In this document: positions 8,350-18,310 of the stretch, one piece after another
Numbering within the stretch: the first letter of the stretch is position 1
Layout: each line of letters begins with the position of its first letter
Assembly: GCF_030732845.1 (NCBI RefSeq)
Contig: NZ_JASHKA010000003.1
Location: 395,454 to 459,453, forward strand
DNA: 64,000 bases
Source of the DNA: Roseibium sp. MMSF_3544
Lineage (GTDB): Bacteria > Pseudomonadota > Alphaproteobacteria > Rhizobiales > Stappiaceae
Direction of reading: 5' to 3'
The notes under the pieces: generated by a model
Database searches by the model: none
What the model was told of the DNA's origin: nothing
Seen by the model: the letters and a program-made list of their open reading frames with translations, nothing else
Program-made: the position numbers and the translations under genes

Positions 8350-10290
8350 ATGAGTCACTCACTTACACTTGTTTGCGACAAGATCGGGTCCCGGCATCAA
8401 TTCGGATCGGGCGGAGGTGCTTTCGGGCGATCGCGGAAGTGCGACTGGGTTCTGCCGGATCAAGAACGGCATCTGTCGTCGGTGCATGCGCGGATCATCT
8501 TCCAGAACGAGACCTTTGTGCTGGTCGATGAAAGCACGAACGGCACCTTTCTGGAAGGACACACCACCGCGATTGGCCGGGGCAAGGCCGTCAGCTTGTC
8601 ACCCGGAATGAAGTTGCAGGCCGGCCCCTATGAGATCCGCGTGGAGAGCATTACGGCAGGCCCCTCCGGCCAGACCGGGGCCTTCGCGCACTCGCCAATC
8701 ACCGACAACAGGCAGACACAGTCCGGTACGGCGCCATTGGGTGTGGACACTTTGGGCGCAAGCGTTGCGCAGAAGCCGTCGCTGGATCCCCTCGACCATC
8801 TTGGCGGCGGATCCTCTCAGCCGTTGACGCCGGTTGCTGTGGCCGACGCTCAAGCAGCGACGATACCGGAACCGGTCTCTTATGCCATGCCGACGCAACC
8901 CGGACGCTCAGGGACACCGACACGGATTCAGCCCGGGCAAACAGCGTCTGCGGGTGCGCCGGAAGCGGCAGCCGACCAGACACGAATTGCACCCGCCCCA
9001 GCAACGCCGGACACAAGTGCGCTCCTGCCCACGTCCCCGAACGATCTGTCACCGGTGACGCAGGTACAACCGCAATCCCTTCCCGTCAGCCCAGTGGAAA
9101 CAGAAAGCCAGACCAGCGCTCCGAACGTCGTGCTTCCGCAGGCCGCGCAGGCAACTCCTTCTCAACCTGCAGCGCCGGCAGATAACCTCATCCCGGAAGA
9201 CTTTCTCTCGTCTCTGACGGGTGGAGCTGCCGCGCCGCCATTGCCCGCAGCACCATCACTACTTCAGGAAACCGGTCAGCCAGCAGCTGAAACGCCGGTG
9301 GAAGCCGCAACCGCACGGACGGCTTCGAAACCGGAAGAAACACCCGGAGAAGGCGTCATTCCGGATGGTGTCGATTTCGGAATGGCCACCCCGGTAGACG
9401 CCACGCCATCTCCAGTCCCGCAACCTCAACAGCCGGCTGCAGCGCCCGCCGTACCCGCAAGCCAAACGCCAACGACAACGCTCAGCCCGCTCGAGGCACT
9501 GAAGCGGCGCAGAGCGCAGCGTGAAGCTGAACTTGCACAAAAGGCAAAGTCGCGGGCAGCACCGGGCGGTGACGCCTCCACGCCCACGCAAGCACCCGGC
9601 TCCAGCAAGGCCGCCACGACGTCGGCACCAAATCCGGTCGTGCCTGCAACCTCTATAAAGACGACGCCACCGGAGGGAACAGATGCGGAAGCTGTTGTCT
9701 TCCAGGCTCTTCTTGCGGGACTTGGCTTTGCAAACGCGTCTGTGGCCCAGGATGATAAAGCGGGCGTTGCGCGCGAAACAGGTGAATTGGTTCGCGAATT
9801 GGCAAACGGCCTCATCGCCTTGCTGAGTGCACGCAAATCGCTGAAAAGCGAGTTCCGGATGTATGAAACCAGGATACAGCCGGAAGAAAACAACCCATTC
9901 AAGCACTTTAACGTCGGTGAACTGGCCATCGATGAAATGCTGTTTTCGCGCAAGGGTGGCTTCATGGAACCGGCCGAGGCGGCCAAAGAAGCCTTCAAGG
10001 ACCTGCAAAGCCAAAACATGATCACCATTGCAGCAACCCAACGCGCAATGCGACTCCTGTTCGAGAGCCTCTCGCCCGAGACGCTTGCCGGTGAAGAGGA
10101 TGATGGTGGCCTCAGGCTGAAAGGACTTGGGTCGCGCCGGAGCAAGTTCGAAGCAGCAAAGGAAAGACACGAGCGCCTTCGCGCCGATTTTGATGCAATC
10201 GTCCGTCAGACAATCGCGGAAGCCTTTGTTCAGATAGAAGAAGAACAGGTCCGACAACAGTCGAAGGACTTTTGGGGGAATAGAAAATAA
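8350..10290 (+). CDS. tagH: TagH/Fha FHA-domain T6SS regulator
   Basis: The 646-aa protein has an N-terminal forkhead-associated domain (about residues 20-95). Its phosphothreonine-binding motifs are visible: FGRSRKCDWVLPD, SSVHARI and STNGTF. A roughly 350-residue Pro/Ala/Thr-rich disordered linker and a conserved helical C-terminal domain of the TagH/Fha1 type (from about residue 465) follow. In Pseudomonas H1-T6SS, Fha1 is phosphorylated by PpkA, dephosphorylated by PppA, and promotes assembly; all these partners are encoded downstream here. The start at 8350 has only a weak AGGT just upstream. The stop and the tssJ start share one base (TAATG). Confidence 0.92.
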   Translation: MSHSLTLVCDKIGSRHQFGSGGGAFGRSRKCDWVLPDQERHLSSVHARIIFQNETFVLVDESTNGTFLEGHTTAIGRGKAVSLSPGMKLQAGPYEIRVESITAGPSGQTGAFAHSPITDNRQTQSGTAPLGVDTLGASVAQKPSLDPLDHLGGGSSQPLTPVAVADAQAATIPEPVSYAMPTQPGRSGTPTRIQPGQTASAGAPEAAADQTRIAPAPATPDTSALLPTSPNDLSPVTQVQPQSLPVSPVETESQTSAPNVVLPQAAQATPSQPAAPADNLIPEDFLSSLTGGAAAPPLPAAPSLLQETGQPAAETPVEAATARTASKPEETPGEGVIPDGVDFGMATPVDATPSPVPQPQQPAAAPAVPASQTPTTTLSPLEALKRRRAQREAELAQKAKSRAAPGGDASTPTQAPGSSKAATTSAPNPVVPATSIKTTPPEGTDAEAVVFQALLAGLGFANASVAQDDKAGVARETGELVRELANGLIALLSARKSLKSEFRMYETRIQPEENNPFKHFNVGELAIDEMLFSRKGGFMEPAEAAKEAFKDLQSQNMITIAATQRAMRLLFESLSPETLAGEEDDGGLRLKGLGSRRSKFEAAKERHERLRADFDAIVRQTIAEAFVQIEEEQVRQQSKDFWGNRK

Positions 10291-10781
10291 TGGAAATATC
10301 CCGGCGGAACATGATGAAACTGTCTGGGGTCGCAGCCTTTGCGACGCTGGCGGGTTGTTCGAGGGTCCCTCCGCCGACGCCGATCAAGATTGAGATCCAG
10401 GCTGATGAGTTCACCAACCCCAACGAAAACGGTGATCCGGCTCCGGTCGTTGTCAGGGTGTACCAGCTGAAAGAAGTCACCGCTTTCGAAAACGCCGAGT
10501 ATTTCGATCTTGCCGACGATGAAGCCAAAGTGCTTGGCGGCGACCTGATCGGGGTGCAGGAATTCGAGCTTACACCGGGCGAATCGAAGGATTACACAAG
10601 AGACGTGTCTTCCGAAGCAACGCATCTTGGGGTAATTGCGAGTTTCCGGGATATAGATTCTGCCCAGTGGCGCGATACAATCGAACTGCAGCAAGAAAAG
10701 AAGAATCAATTTATCATCTACCTGACAAGTCTTGCAGTAAGAATACAGAAATTGCGCAACCGCCGGCTCGGAGTTCTCTAG
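10290..10781 (+). CDS. tssJ: TssJ outer-membrane lipoprotein of the T6SS membrane complex
   Basis: The 163-aa precursor has a signal peptide with lipobox LAGC, giving a lipid-modified Cys at residue 23. The mature part is a TssJ-like beta-sandwich with the VVVRVYQLK strand (about 51-59). TssJ anchors the TssLM complex to the outer membrane. The N-terminus SRRNMMKLSG resembles a twin-arginine signal, although Phe/Leu of the consensus are Met. It overlaps tagH by one base, so it is translationally coupled. Some of the C-terminus (IQKLRNRRLGVL) is basic and may be a family-specific tail. Confidence 0.88.
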   Translation: MEISRRNMMKLSGVAAFATLAGCSRVPPPTPIKIEIQADEFTNPNENGDPAPVVVRVYQLKEVTAFENAEYFDLADDEAKVLGGDLIGVQEFELTPGESKDYTRDVSSEATHLGVIASFRDIDSAQWRDTIELQQEKKNQFIIYLTSLAVRIQKLRNRRLGVL

Positions 10782-10896
10782 CGTCCCTGACCTGCGCCGG
10801 TTTCCTGCGGTCACTGGCGCGTTCGGCTCACGAAAAGGCAGCAAACAGGGGGCAAATGCTGCGCTATGTTCTTAAGTAAATCTGCGGAGATGGGCC

Positions 10897-12234
10897 TTGA
10901 ATGAAAGCCTGAAACCACTGTGGCTCGAGGGAATGTTCCTGCGGCCCCAACATCTGCAACAACAAGACCGCTGGTTTGAATCCACACTTGAACAACGCGT
11001 GCAGGACTTGCTGCCCTATGCTTGGGGCTTGCGTCAGCTGACCGTCGATTCCGAGGCGCTGGAGCTTGGACAGTTTCAGATCACGCTTGCCGAGGCGATC
11101 TTCCCCGACGGAACCTCTTTTTCAACAGAAAAAAACGGCGTCATTTCAAGCGCGCGCCAGATCACGGTCGATGACCAGGGAAAACGTGTTTTTCTGGCGC
11201 TGCCGCTCAAGTCCGCAGGCCAGCTTGAGCTGGGCGACGATGAAAAAACACATCGCCGGTTTTCGCGCCGCTCGAGCGAGGTCCGCAACACAAACGAGGC
11301 GGACAAGCCCCAGGCTGCGATTGCCGTCGGGGCGCTGACGGCGCGCATCGTCCTGGAAGGAGAAAACCTCGACGAAACCGCCCATATTCCAATTGCTGAA
11401 ATCGAGACCGTTTCAACACAGGGCCAGATCAAGCTTTCCGAAACCTTCATCCCACCCGTTCTGACGGCCTCGGCCAGTCAGCACCTGCTGGGGCAGATCG
11501 ATCAGATCCGCTCTCTTTTGCGCAAGCGCGGAGACATGTTGGCCTCCAACACCACGGGCCAGGGAGAATCGACGCGCTCGGGTATCGTGGATCTCATGGC
11601 GCTCAGCATCACCAATCACTACGAAGTGCTGTTCGATCATATCGCCAGCTCCGGGCGCCATTCCCCGGAACTCGTTTACCGGGAGTTCATCAGCCTGATC
11701 GGGACCTTCGCGGCCTATGGCGCCGACGACCGACGCCCGCCGGAGCTACCGGCCTATGACCATCTGGATCTGCGCCAGACCTTCCAGAAACTCGTCGCCA
11801 TTCTGGACAATCTGCTGAGCTTCGTGATTGAGCAGAATGCCGTCAACATTCCGCTTTCGAAGCGCGACTACGGCGTCTGGCTTGGCGAGACGACCAACAA
11901 GATGATCTATTCCGAGGCACGCATGTTCGTGCTGATTGCACATGCCAATGTCAGCCTCGAAATTCTTCGCACACAAATGCCGATCCAGATCAAGATCGGG
12001 CCGGTCGAGAAAATCCGCGAACTCGTGAACCTGCAGCTTCCCGGCGTGCCGATTACACCCATGTCTGTCGCGCCACGCCAGATACCCTACGTCCAGAACG
12101 CCGTTTATTTCGCTGTTGATGTTGAAAACGAACTTTGGCCTCAAATGCAGTCGTCTGCGGCCTTTGCGTTGCATCTTAGCGGCGATTATCCTGGTCTTGG
12201 TCTGGAACTCTGGGCCGTTCAGAAGGGGCAGTAA
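10897..12234 (+). CDS. tssK: TssK (ImpJ/VasE) baseplate-membrane complex connector
   Basis: The 445-aa protein starts with the highly conserved PLWLEGMFLRPQHLQQQDRW (about residues 7-26) and keeps the family length. TssK trimers link the baseplate to the TssL/TssM membrane complex. The start is a TTG at 10897 with GGAG 7 bases upstream; the ATG at 10901 is out of frame, so TTG is the only start that preserves the conserved N-terminus. It lies in the usual tssJ-K-L-M order, 8 bp before tssL. Confidence 0.95.
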   Translation: MNESLKPLWLEGMFLRPQHLQQQDRWFESTLEQRVQDLLPYAWGLRQLTVDSEALELGQFQITLAEAIFPDGTSFSTEKNGVISSARQITVDDQGKRVFLALPLKSAGQLELGDDEKTHRRFSRRSSEVRNTNEADKPQAAIAVGALTARIVLEGENLDETAHIPIAEIETVSTQGQIKLSETFIPPVLTASASQHLLGQIDQIRSLLRKRGDMLASNTTGQGESTRSGIVDLMALSITNHYEVLFDHIASSGRHSPELVYREFISLIGTFAAYGADDRRPPELPAYDHLDLRQTFQKLVAILDNLLSFVIEQNAVNIPLSKRDYGVWLGETTNKMIYSEARMFVLIAHANVSLEILRTQMPIQIKIGPVEKIRELVNLQLPGVPITPMSVAPRQIPYVQNAVYFAVDVENELWPQMQSSAAFALHLSGDYPGLGLELWAVQKGQ

Positions 12235-12242
12235 CCCGTAGC

Positions 12243-13148
12243 ATGACTGACGACGACCTGGACCAACCGACCGTCGCTCAAAAACTGAGCCCCAGAGCCC
12301 GGACCTCAATGGCCGAGTCGCGGGGTCCTTATGCCGGGGAAGAAGACGAACCCACCATTGCCTTTGTCTCGCCGACGGGAAGTCCTGCCGCGACCGTGTC
12401 GCCGACCCCGTCTGAAGGCAATGGCAATCTTCAATCTGCGGCTGGCATCGTGCGCCAGCTCGACCCGGATCCTGAACGGATCATCGTCCGGGCAGCGGCC
12501 CCGCTTCTGCTGATCATCTCGCAAATCCGCAACTCGATCGAACAGGCTGATGTGCACGCGCTGCGTCAGGAAGTGGTCGACGAAATCGACCGGTTCGAAC
12601 AACTCGCACAGCGCAACGACGTCGGTGCGGGAGACATCATCGCGGCCCGCTACATTCTGTGTTCGACGCTCGATGAGACTGTTCTGATGACGCCGTGGGG
12701 CAGCCGAAGCGAATGGAGTTCGAACAGCCTGCTCAACCAGTTTCACAACGAGACCTGGGGCGGCGAAAAGGTCTTCAGCATTCTCGATCGCATTCGCGGC
12801 GACGCCAAAGCCAAGCTGCCGCTCCTCATTCTGGTTCACACCTGCCTTATGCTCGGCTTTGAAGGCCGCTACCGTGTGCTTGAGGGCGGGCGCAATCAGT
12901 TGGAGGATCTTCGCAACGAATTGTCGCGCCTCATCCGGCGCAACAGCAGCCTGAAGGCTGATGAACCGTTGTCGAAGAATGCCAAGGGCACGCAGAAGGG
13001 CGACAATGTCAGTTCCCTGCCGCCCTTCTGGATTCTGCTCGCGATCGGGCTGCTTCTACTGGTCGTTGTTCGCGGCTACAGCGATTTCATCCTGGACGGC
13101 GAGCTTGTCGAAGCGCTCGGCGCCATCAATTCTCTCAACAGGCTGTAG
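12243..13148 (+). CDS. tssL: TssL (DotU/ImpK) inner-membrane protein
   Basis: The 301-aa protein has a disordered N-terminal 75 residues, a cytoplasmic DotU domain (about 80-240) with a CSTLDETVLMTPWG motif, and one C-terminal membrane span (about 258-276, rich in Leu/Val). It has no OmpA/peptidoglycan-binding extension after the membrane span, so anchoring to peptidoglycan must come from elsewhere. TssL binds TssM and TssK. It is 10 bp upstream of tssM. Confidence 0.94.
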   Translation: MTDDDLDQPTVAQKLSPRARTSMAESRGPYAGEEDEPTIAFVSPTGSPAATVSPTPSEGNGNLQSAAGIVRQLDPDPERIIVRAAAPLLLIISQIRNSIEQADVHALRQEVVDEIDRFEQLAQRNDVGAGDIIAARYILCSTLDETVLMTPWGSRSEWSSNSLLNQFHNETWGGEKVFSILDRIRGDAKAKLPLLILVHTCLMLGFEGRYRVLEGGRNQLEDLRNELSRLIRRNSSLKADEPLSKNAKGTQKGDNVSSLPPFWILLAIGLLLLVVVRGYSDFILDGELVEALGAINSLNRL

Positions 13149-13158
13149 GAGGTAAGCG

Positions 13159-16100
13159 ATGTTCCGTACTTACCTCGCGTCGCTGCTGCGCCCGGCCAGC
13201 CTGCTGATCCTGCTTATCCTGATCGTCATTTCCCTGATCGTGCTGATCTGGGGCGGCCTGCTCACGGTCGCGAACGTGACACCGTTTGCGAAGGCAGCGC
13301 CGCGCGTCATCCTCGCGGTCGTCCTGATCCTGGGCTTTTTCCTGATCACTTTCGTGCGCCACCTGCTGACGCGGCGCGCCAATGCCAAACTCATCAACTC
13401 GATGCTCGCGAACGACGAGCTCGTTTCCATGGGCAACGATCTGTCCGCGGACGAGGTCGAACTGATCCGCGAACGGTTTGAGTCCGCGCTGAAAACGCTT
13501 CGGGACAATCCCGTTGCCGGGTCAAGTTCGAGAAATTATCTGTTCGAGCTGCCCTGGTACATCATCATCGGTCCGCCGGGGACCGGCAAGACCACTATTT
13601 TGCGCAATTCGGGGCTTGATTTTCCGTTGGCCGAGGGCGGTCACGAGGCGATCCAGGGTGTCGGCGGAACGCGCAACTGCGACTGGTGGATCTCGAACGA
13701 AGCCGTTCTGATCGACACCGCAGGACGGTACACGACGCAGGACGTCAACAGAGGGGTTGATTCAGCGGCCTGGAGCGGCTTCCTCGATCTGCTCCTGAAG
13801 CACCGCCAGCGGCGCCCGATCAATGGTGTTCTGCTCGCCGTCAGTGTGGAAGATGTCGCCCTTGCGAGCGAAGCGGAACGCAAGCAGCAGGCGGAAATCC
13901 TGCGTCAGCGCCTTCGGGAGTTGCACCGGGCCTTCGGCATGCGCCTGCCGGTCTACCTGATGTTCACGAAGTGCGACCTCATTGCCGGCTTCGACGAGTA
14001 TTTCGACACGTTGCGCGATGCCGACCGGCAGCAGGTCTGGGGCGTGACTTTCCCCTATAACGAGGAACAGTCCTCGGTGGGGCCGGTGTTCGAAACGGGC
14101 TTCGTGGATCTGGTCAACCGGATCGAGCGGCACCTGCCTGAAAAACTCGCCGAGGAGCGCAACAACGGCCGCCGTTGCCGTATCTATGGCTTCCCGCATG
14201 AGTTCGGCAGTCTCAGTAACGTTCTGCGGGACTTTGTCAGCGACGTCTTCCGGGCAACCCGTTACGAAGCGCAGCCGCTTCTGCGCGGCATCTACTTCAC
14301 TTCGGGCACTCAGGAAGGCACGCCGTTCGACCGTCTGCTCGGCGCGATGGGGCGCAGTTTCTCGCTTGCGGCCAGCCAGCAGCCGGCATTGAGCGGTCAG
14401 TCCAAGGCATTCTTCATCAAGAAACTGCTGACTGACATCGTCTTTCCGGAACAGAATCTTGTCGGCAAGAACCGGGCCCTGGAACGCCGCATCGCGACGA
14501 TTTACGGCGGTGCCGCAGCCGCTCTTGCCGTCGGCGTGATCGGCCTGTGCCTTTACTGGATCGCCGGTCTGGACAATGCGATCGAGGTGTCCGAGACGAC
14601 GGCGCAATCCGCCGACCAGGTCCGCGTTCTCAAGGCGGAGGCCGACCGGAACCGCTCTTTGATCAACCTATTGCCGACGCTCAATGCAGCGCGTGACATG
14701 CGCAACGAGATCGAAGAGCAAAGCAACTGGCTGTCGGCAACACCGATCAGTATCGAAGCCCAGTCCGTGCTCTACCCGGCTGCGGAGCGGACCTACGACG
14801 ATCTGCTGGAGGAATACCTCTTGCCGTCGATCAACTCCCGTCTGGAAGCGCAAATCCAGCTTCTGTCGACTGCCTCGGACGGCAACAGTACGTTGTTGCG
14901 GGACCAGCTTGAGACCTACCTCATGCTGACGACCGGGCAGAACTACAATGCTTCCAAGGTCAAGGCGGCGCTCAGGGCGCAGAACGAGTCGACCTTCCTG
15001 CTGAACCCCGCGGACAGGGCGGAAATGCAGGTTCACATGGACAACCTTGAGAGCCTCTTGCCGATCTCCGGAACTGCGGCCGCTTCGACCGCAAGTGAGC
15101 TTCCGGTGCTGGATGCCGCACGAAGCCGGATCCAGCAGGCGCCACAGGCAACGGATATCTACAACCGCATGGTATCGGACGCAGCGCAGCGCTACAGACT
15201 GCCGCCGGTCAACATTGTACGCACGCTCGGGTCTGGATCTCTCTACGTCGATACGGCAAATGCGGGCGGCCGGACGATCATTCCGGGACTCTATACCAAG
15301 AACGGTTTCTACAATTTCTTCCTGGAGCGGCTTCCGGAATACATTCGTGGCTCCATGGGCAGCGACTGGGTTCTGGGCAACTCGGTCAACGCGACGACTT
15401 ACAACCAGGTCGCAATGGAAGTCGTGAAACTTTACACCGACGACTACATCAAGGCGTGGCGTGAAGGCACGGCCTATATCCGCGTTGTCGACATTGGTTC
15501 ACTCGGGCGGTCGCAGATTGTTCTGGAACAGCTATCAAGCCCGGATTCGCCTCTCCTGACGATTCTGAACGTTCTGAGGGAAAACACCCAACTCCCCTTG
15601 CCGGGCGACAGCTCTGATCAAAGCAGTGCCGGTACCGACCAGGCTGCCGGCCAGACAAGCGGAGGCGCTACCGGTCTCGTCGCGTCGGCTTCCGAAGCAT
15701 CGCAAAGGGCGGCGGTGCAAACCGCCTTTGGCGATGCTCCCTGGCCAGGACTTGCGATTGAAGATGCCTTCCGTCCGCTGAATAATCTTGTTGATCCGGA
15801 CAGCGGTGCTTCGCTTGACAGGGTCCTTCAGCTCTTCGGGGACCTTTACGGCAACGTCTCCGGCGTCGTCACAGCTCCGGAGCCCAACAAGGCAGCCTTC
15901 GATATCGTGAAGTCGCGCGCGGAGAACCCGCAGAACGATTCCTTCACCTCACTGCGTTCAGAAGCGGCGACAAAACCGGAGCCGGTCCGATCACTTGTGC
16001 TTTCCATCGTGAACCGGACCTGGGCATTGCTCAATCAGTCCGCCTATATCTACATAAACCGGAGCTGGCAGAACGAAGTGGTTCCGGTCTGCTCCAGCAT

Positions 16101-16746
16101 CATGGCCGGACGCTATCCCTTCTTCCAGGATTCTGAAGACGATATCTCGCTGCAGGATTTCGCGGACCTACTGGGTCCTGCCGGCGTGGTCGATGCCTTC
16201 TTCAAGGACTTTGTTTCGCCCTTCGTGAACATTCGGGGACGTCAGCTCGTCGAGATTGAAACGCAAGGGGCAAATCTTGGCCTGTCGAGTGAGTCGCTTG
16301 CACAGCTCGCGACGGCCCAGACGATCCGGGACGCATTCTTTCCGGCAGGGGCAGCCGATCCGACAGCCAAGTTCACGATCAGGCCGACCTTCCTTGATCC
16401 GGGCGCGCTCAAATCCACTCTTAAGATCGATGACGACACAATGATCTACAGGCACGGCCCTGTCCGTGCGAAAGATTTTACCTGGCCCAGCCAGGCGGAT
16501 GCCAGCAGCGCCGACATCTCCGTGACCCTTCTCGACAATTCCACGTCCTCGCTCAAGAAAACTGGAACCTGGGCCATCTTCCGGCTGTTGACTGCCTCCG
16601 GATTGTCCTCGGCCAGGGGGCGGGATCAGTTTGTCTTTTCAATCAGCAAGGACAACGTTCGCGCAAGCTTCGCGCTGAATGCCGGCAGTGTCACGAACCC
16701 CTTCAACCTCGGACTTTACAGCTTCCGCTGCCCACCGTCGCTCTGA
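13159..16746 (+). CDS. tssM: TssM (IcmF) inner-membrane scaffold ATPase-like protein
   Basis: The 1195-aa protein has two N-terminal membrane spans (about 14-36 and 48-68). A cytoplasmic NTPase domain follows with Walker A GPPGTGKTT (138-146) and the DTAGRY segment. A third span lies near residues 450-475, and the long periplasmic IcmF-related region contacts TssJ. The intact Walker A places it with the ATP-binding TssM proteins. TAGGAGG directly upstream makes the 13159 ATG secure. It is the core of the trans-envelope complex. Confidence 0.96.
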   Translation: MFRTYLASLLRPASLLILLILIVISLIVLIWGGLLTVANVTPFAKAAPRVILAVVLILGFFLITFVRHLLTRRANAKLINSMLANDELVSMGNDLSADEVELIRERFESALKTLRDNPVAGSSSRNYLFELPWYIIIGPPGTGKTTILRNSGLDFPLAEGGHEAIQGVGGTRNCDWWISNEAVLIDTAGRYTTQDVNRGVDSAAWSGFLDLLLKHRQRRPINGVLLAVSVEDVALASEAERKQQAEILRQRLRELHRAFGMRLPVYLMFTKCDLIAGFDEYFDTLRDADRQQVWGVTFPYNEEQSSVGPVFETGFVDLVNRIERHLPEKLAEERNNGRRCRIYGFPHEFGSLSNVLRDFVSDVFRATRYEAQPLLRGIYFTSGTQEGTPFDRLLGAMGRSFSLAASQQPALSGQSKAFFIKKLLTDIVFPEQNLVGKNRALERRIATIYGGAAAALAVGVIGLCLYWIAGLDNAIEVSETTAQSADQVRVLKAEADRNRSLINLLPTLNAARDMRNEIEEQSNWLSATPISIEAQSVLYPAAERTYDDLLEEYLLPSINSRLEAQIQLLSTASDGNSTLLRDQLETYLMLTTGQNYNASKVKAALRAQNESTFLLNPADRAEMQVHMDNLESLLPISGTAAASTASELPVLDAARSRIQQAPQATDIYNRMVSDAAQRYRLPPVNIVRTLGSGSLYVDTANAGGRTIIPGLYTKNGFYNFFLERLPEYIRGSMGSDWVLGNSVNATTYNQVAMEVVKLYTDDYIKAWREGTAYIRVVDIGSLGRSQIVLEQLSSPDSPLLTILNVLRENTQLPLPGDSSDQSSAGTDQAAGQTSGGATGLVASASEASQRAAVQTAFGDAPWPGLAIEDAFRPLNNLVDPDSGASLDRVLQLFGDLYGNVSGVVTAPEPNKAAFDIVKSRAENPQNDSFTSLRSEAATKPEPVRSLVLSIVNRTWALLNQSAYIYINRSWQNEVVPVCSSIMAGRYPFFQDSEDDISLQDFADLLGPAGVVDAFFKDFVSPFVNIRGRQLVEIETQGANLGLSSESLAQLATAQTIRDAFFPAGAADPTAKFTIRPTFLDPGALKSTLKIDDDTMIYRHGPVRAKDFTWPSQADASSADISVTLLDNSTSSLKKTGTWAIFRLLTASGLSSARGRDQFVFSISKDNVRASFALNAGSVTNPFNLGLYSFRCPPSL

Positions 16747-16768
16747 CATGAGCGCGCCATGCGACCAG

Positions 16769-16786
16769 CCTGCCTGTCATGGCAGG
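16769..16786 (+). other. Small hairpin between tssM and tagF
   Basis: CCTGCC (16769-16774), loop TGTCAT, GGCAGG (16781-16786). The possible upstream ATG of tagF at 16779 falls inside the loop, which argues against that start. There is no T-tract. Confidence 0.3.
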
Positions 16787-16844
16787 TAACTTGAAAAATC
16801 GTCTCTCCGTACGCAATGACGGAACAAGAAAAACGGAGCGGGAG

Positions 16845-17597
16845 ATGGAACACTGCGGTTATTTCGGCAAACGACCACTGGAACGGGACTTCGTGTTCGA
16901 GGGCCTGACCGCCGGAATGACCGACGCCTGGGCGAACCTTATGTCCGACTGGCTGATCAGCGCACAAAGCGCCTTTCCGAACGACTGGCAGCAGTTCTAT
17001 TTCGAAGCGCCCGCATGGAGATATGCCATCGCACCTGGCTTGCTCGGCCCGTCAGGTTGGTGTGGTCTCTTGTGTGCGTCAGCCGACACGGTCGGCAGGG
17101 CGTTTCCGCTGGCCGTTATGCTGCCGACCGAAGCTTCGAACCGTGACATTTTTTTCGACGCTGAGACCGAACGGGCATTGGATGCGCTTGAAGTCGACAT
17201 GATGGCTTTCATCGACGGACAAGTCTCGCGGAGTGAGTTTCACACCACGATTTCCGAGCATGCAAAAATTCTCGGAAATCGTCAGGGGTTCAATACCGGG
17301 ACACCGGACGAGCTTTTAAGCGCACAGAACGAAGCGCTCTGCCTCAGATACGCACGCACAGGTGACGAAGCCATCATTGCGGAAAGCGCACTCAGCTTCC
17401 GGTCCCAGGCTGCGTCCAAAGGCACGCTGCCGCTGTCTTTTTGGTGGCAGGATGGAAGCGATGCCAGAGCGCCGGAACTGTGCGTTTGGAAAGGTCTTCC
17501 GAGAGGGTCGGGGGCCGGCGGGTTTTTCGCTGGTTCCTGGGAAACATTCGGCTGGCAACACGAACAAATCGATCCGGACCGGATCCTGCGGCTATAA
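16845..17597 (+). CDS. tagF: TagF (ImpM-like) T6SS post-translational repressor
   Basis: The protein has 250 aa from the ATG at 16845. It shows the TagF start CGYFGKRPLERDFVF, followed by WRYAIAPGLLG and VGRAFPLAVM motifs. In Pseudomonas and Agrobacterium TagF holds the T6SS inactive through Fha until the phosphorylation pathway relieves it. I prefer 16845 because CGGAG lies 6 bases upstream and the domain begins at once; a frame-matching ATG at 16779 would add 22 basic residues unlike the family. It is followed by pppA. Confidence 0.88.
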   Translation: MEHCGYFGKRPLERDFVFEGLTAGMTDAWANLMSDWLISAQSAFPNDWQQFYFEAPAWRYAIAPGLLGPSGWCGLLCASADTVGRAFPLAVMLPTEASNRDIFFDAETERALDALEVDMMAFIDGQVSRSEFHTTISEHAKILGNRQGFNTGTPDELLSAQNEALCLRYARTGDEAIIAESALSFRSQAASKGTLPLSFWWQDGSDARAPELCVWKGLPRGSGAGGFFAGSWETFGWQHEQIDPDRILRL

Positions 17598-17614
17598 GGA
17601 AGCGACTTCAGGAA

Positions 17615-18310
17615 ATGACTTACAAGTTGTCTGTCCCCTTGAATCTGCGCACAGAAGCCGCGACCCGGCAGGGCCCAAACCATGAAATGAACCAGGACAC
17701 GCATTTTGCCGACGCGGAAAACGGACTGTTTTCGCTGGCAGACGGTATGGGCGGGCACAGGGACGGCGATCTGGCCAGTCAAGCCACGGTCGAGGCGGTT
17801 GCCGAGCTGGTCAATCTGCCGGCAATGTCACATGAAAAACAGCTGACTGCGCTCGATGCTGCGCTTGCCAGCGTGAATCAGAAACTGTTTTCCAGTTACC
17901 TTGCCGCGCCGGAGCACGACGTCTCCGGTACAACAAGTCTTAGCCTCGTGATCAGCGAGTCCTTTGCCAGCTGCATCTGGACCGGCGACTCTCGTCTTTA
18001 CCTGCTGCGTGACCATCACCTTTTCCTCATTTCGGAAGACCATGCCGACGAGCTCGGGCGGCTCACCTCGGCCGTCGGCATTTCCGAGCAGATCACCACA
18101 TTGGGCCGGCGAACTGTCGAACTCATGCGCGGTGACGTTTTCCTGCTCTGCACCGACGGGCTGCTGAAAGGGATGGACGAGACGATGCTTGCCAACATGA
18201 CAGCCGAAGGAACCTACGGGCTCGCCGACCGGCTGATCGCGCGCTCGGTCGCTGGCGGGTCGTCTGACGACATTACCGTGATCGTGGTCTGGACGGACGG
18301 CAATGGCTGA
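17615..18310 (+). CDS. pppA: PppA PP2C-type Ser/Thr phosphatase of the T6SS
   Basis: The 231-aa protein is a PP2C-type phosphatase. It has the metal-binding motifs NQDTHF and LADGMGGH near the N-terminus, GTTSLSLV, the WTGDSRLYLLR segment, CTDGL and the final DDITVIVVW. It dephosphorylates Fha-type targets, reversing PpkA and switching the T6SS off. It starts shortly after tagF, and its last 8 bases overlap the ppkA start, so kinase and phosphatase are translated together. The frame stays open upstream into tagF, but the conserved domain starts at this ATG. Confidence 0.92.
   Translation: MTYKLSVPLNLRTEAATRQGPNHEMNQDTHFADAENGLFSLADGMGGHRDGDLASQATVEAVAELVNLPAMSHEKQLTALDAALASVNQKLFSSYLAAPEHDVSGTTSLSLVISESFASCIWTGDSRLYLLRDHHLFLISEDHADELGRLTSAVGISEQITTLGRRTVELMRGDVFLLCTDGLLKGMDETMLANMTAEGTYGLADRLIARSVAGGSSDDITVIVVWTDGNG

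Noticed and set aside
9259..10257. Antisense frame in the tagH linker region
   Set aside because: The Pro/Ala linker leaves several frames open; only the FHA-containing frame matches a family.
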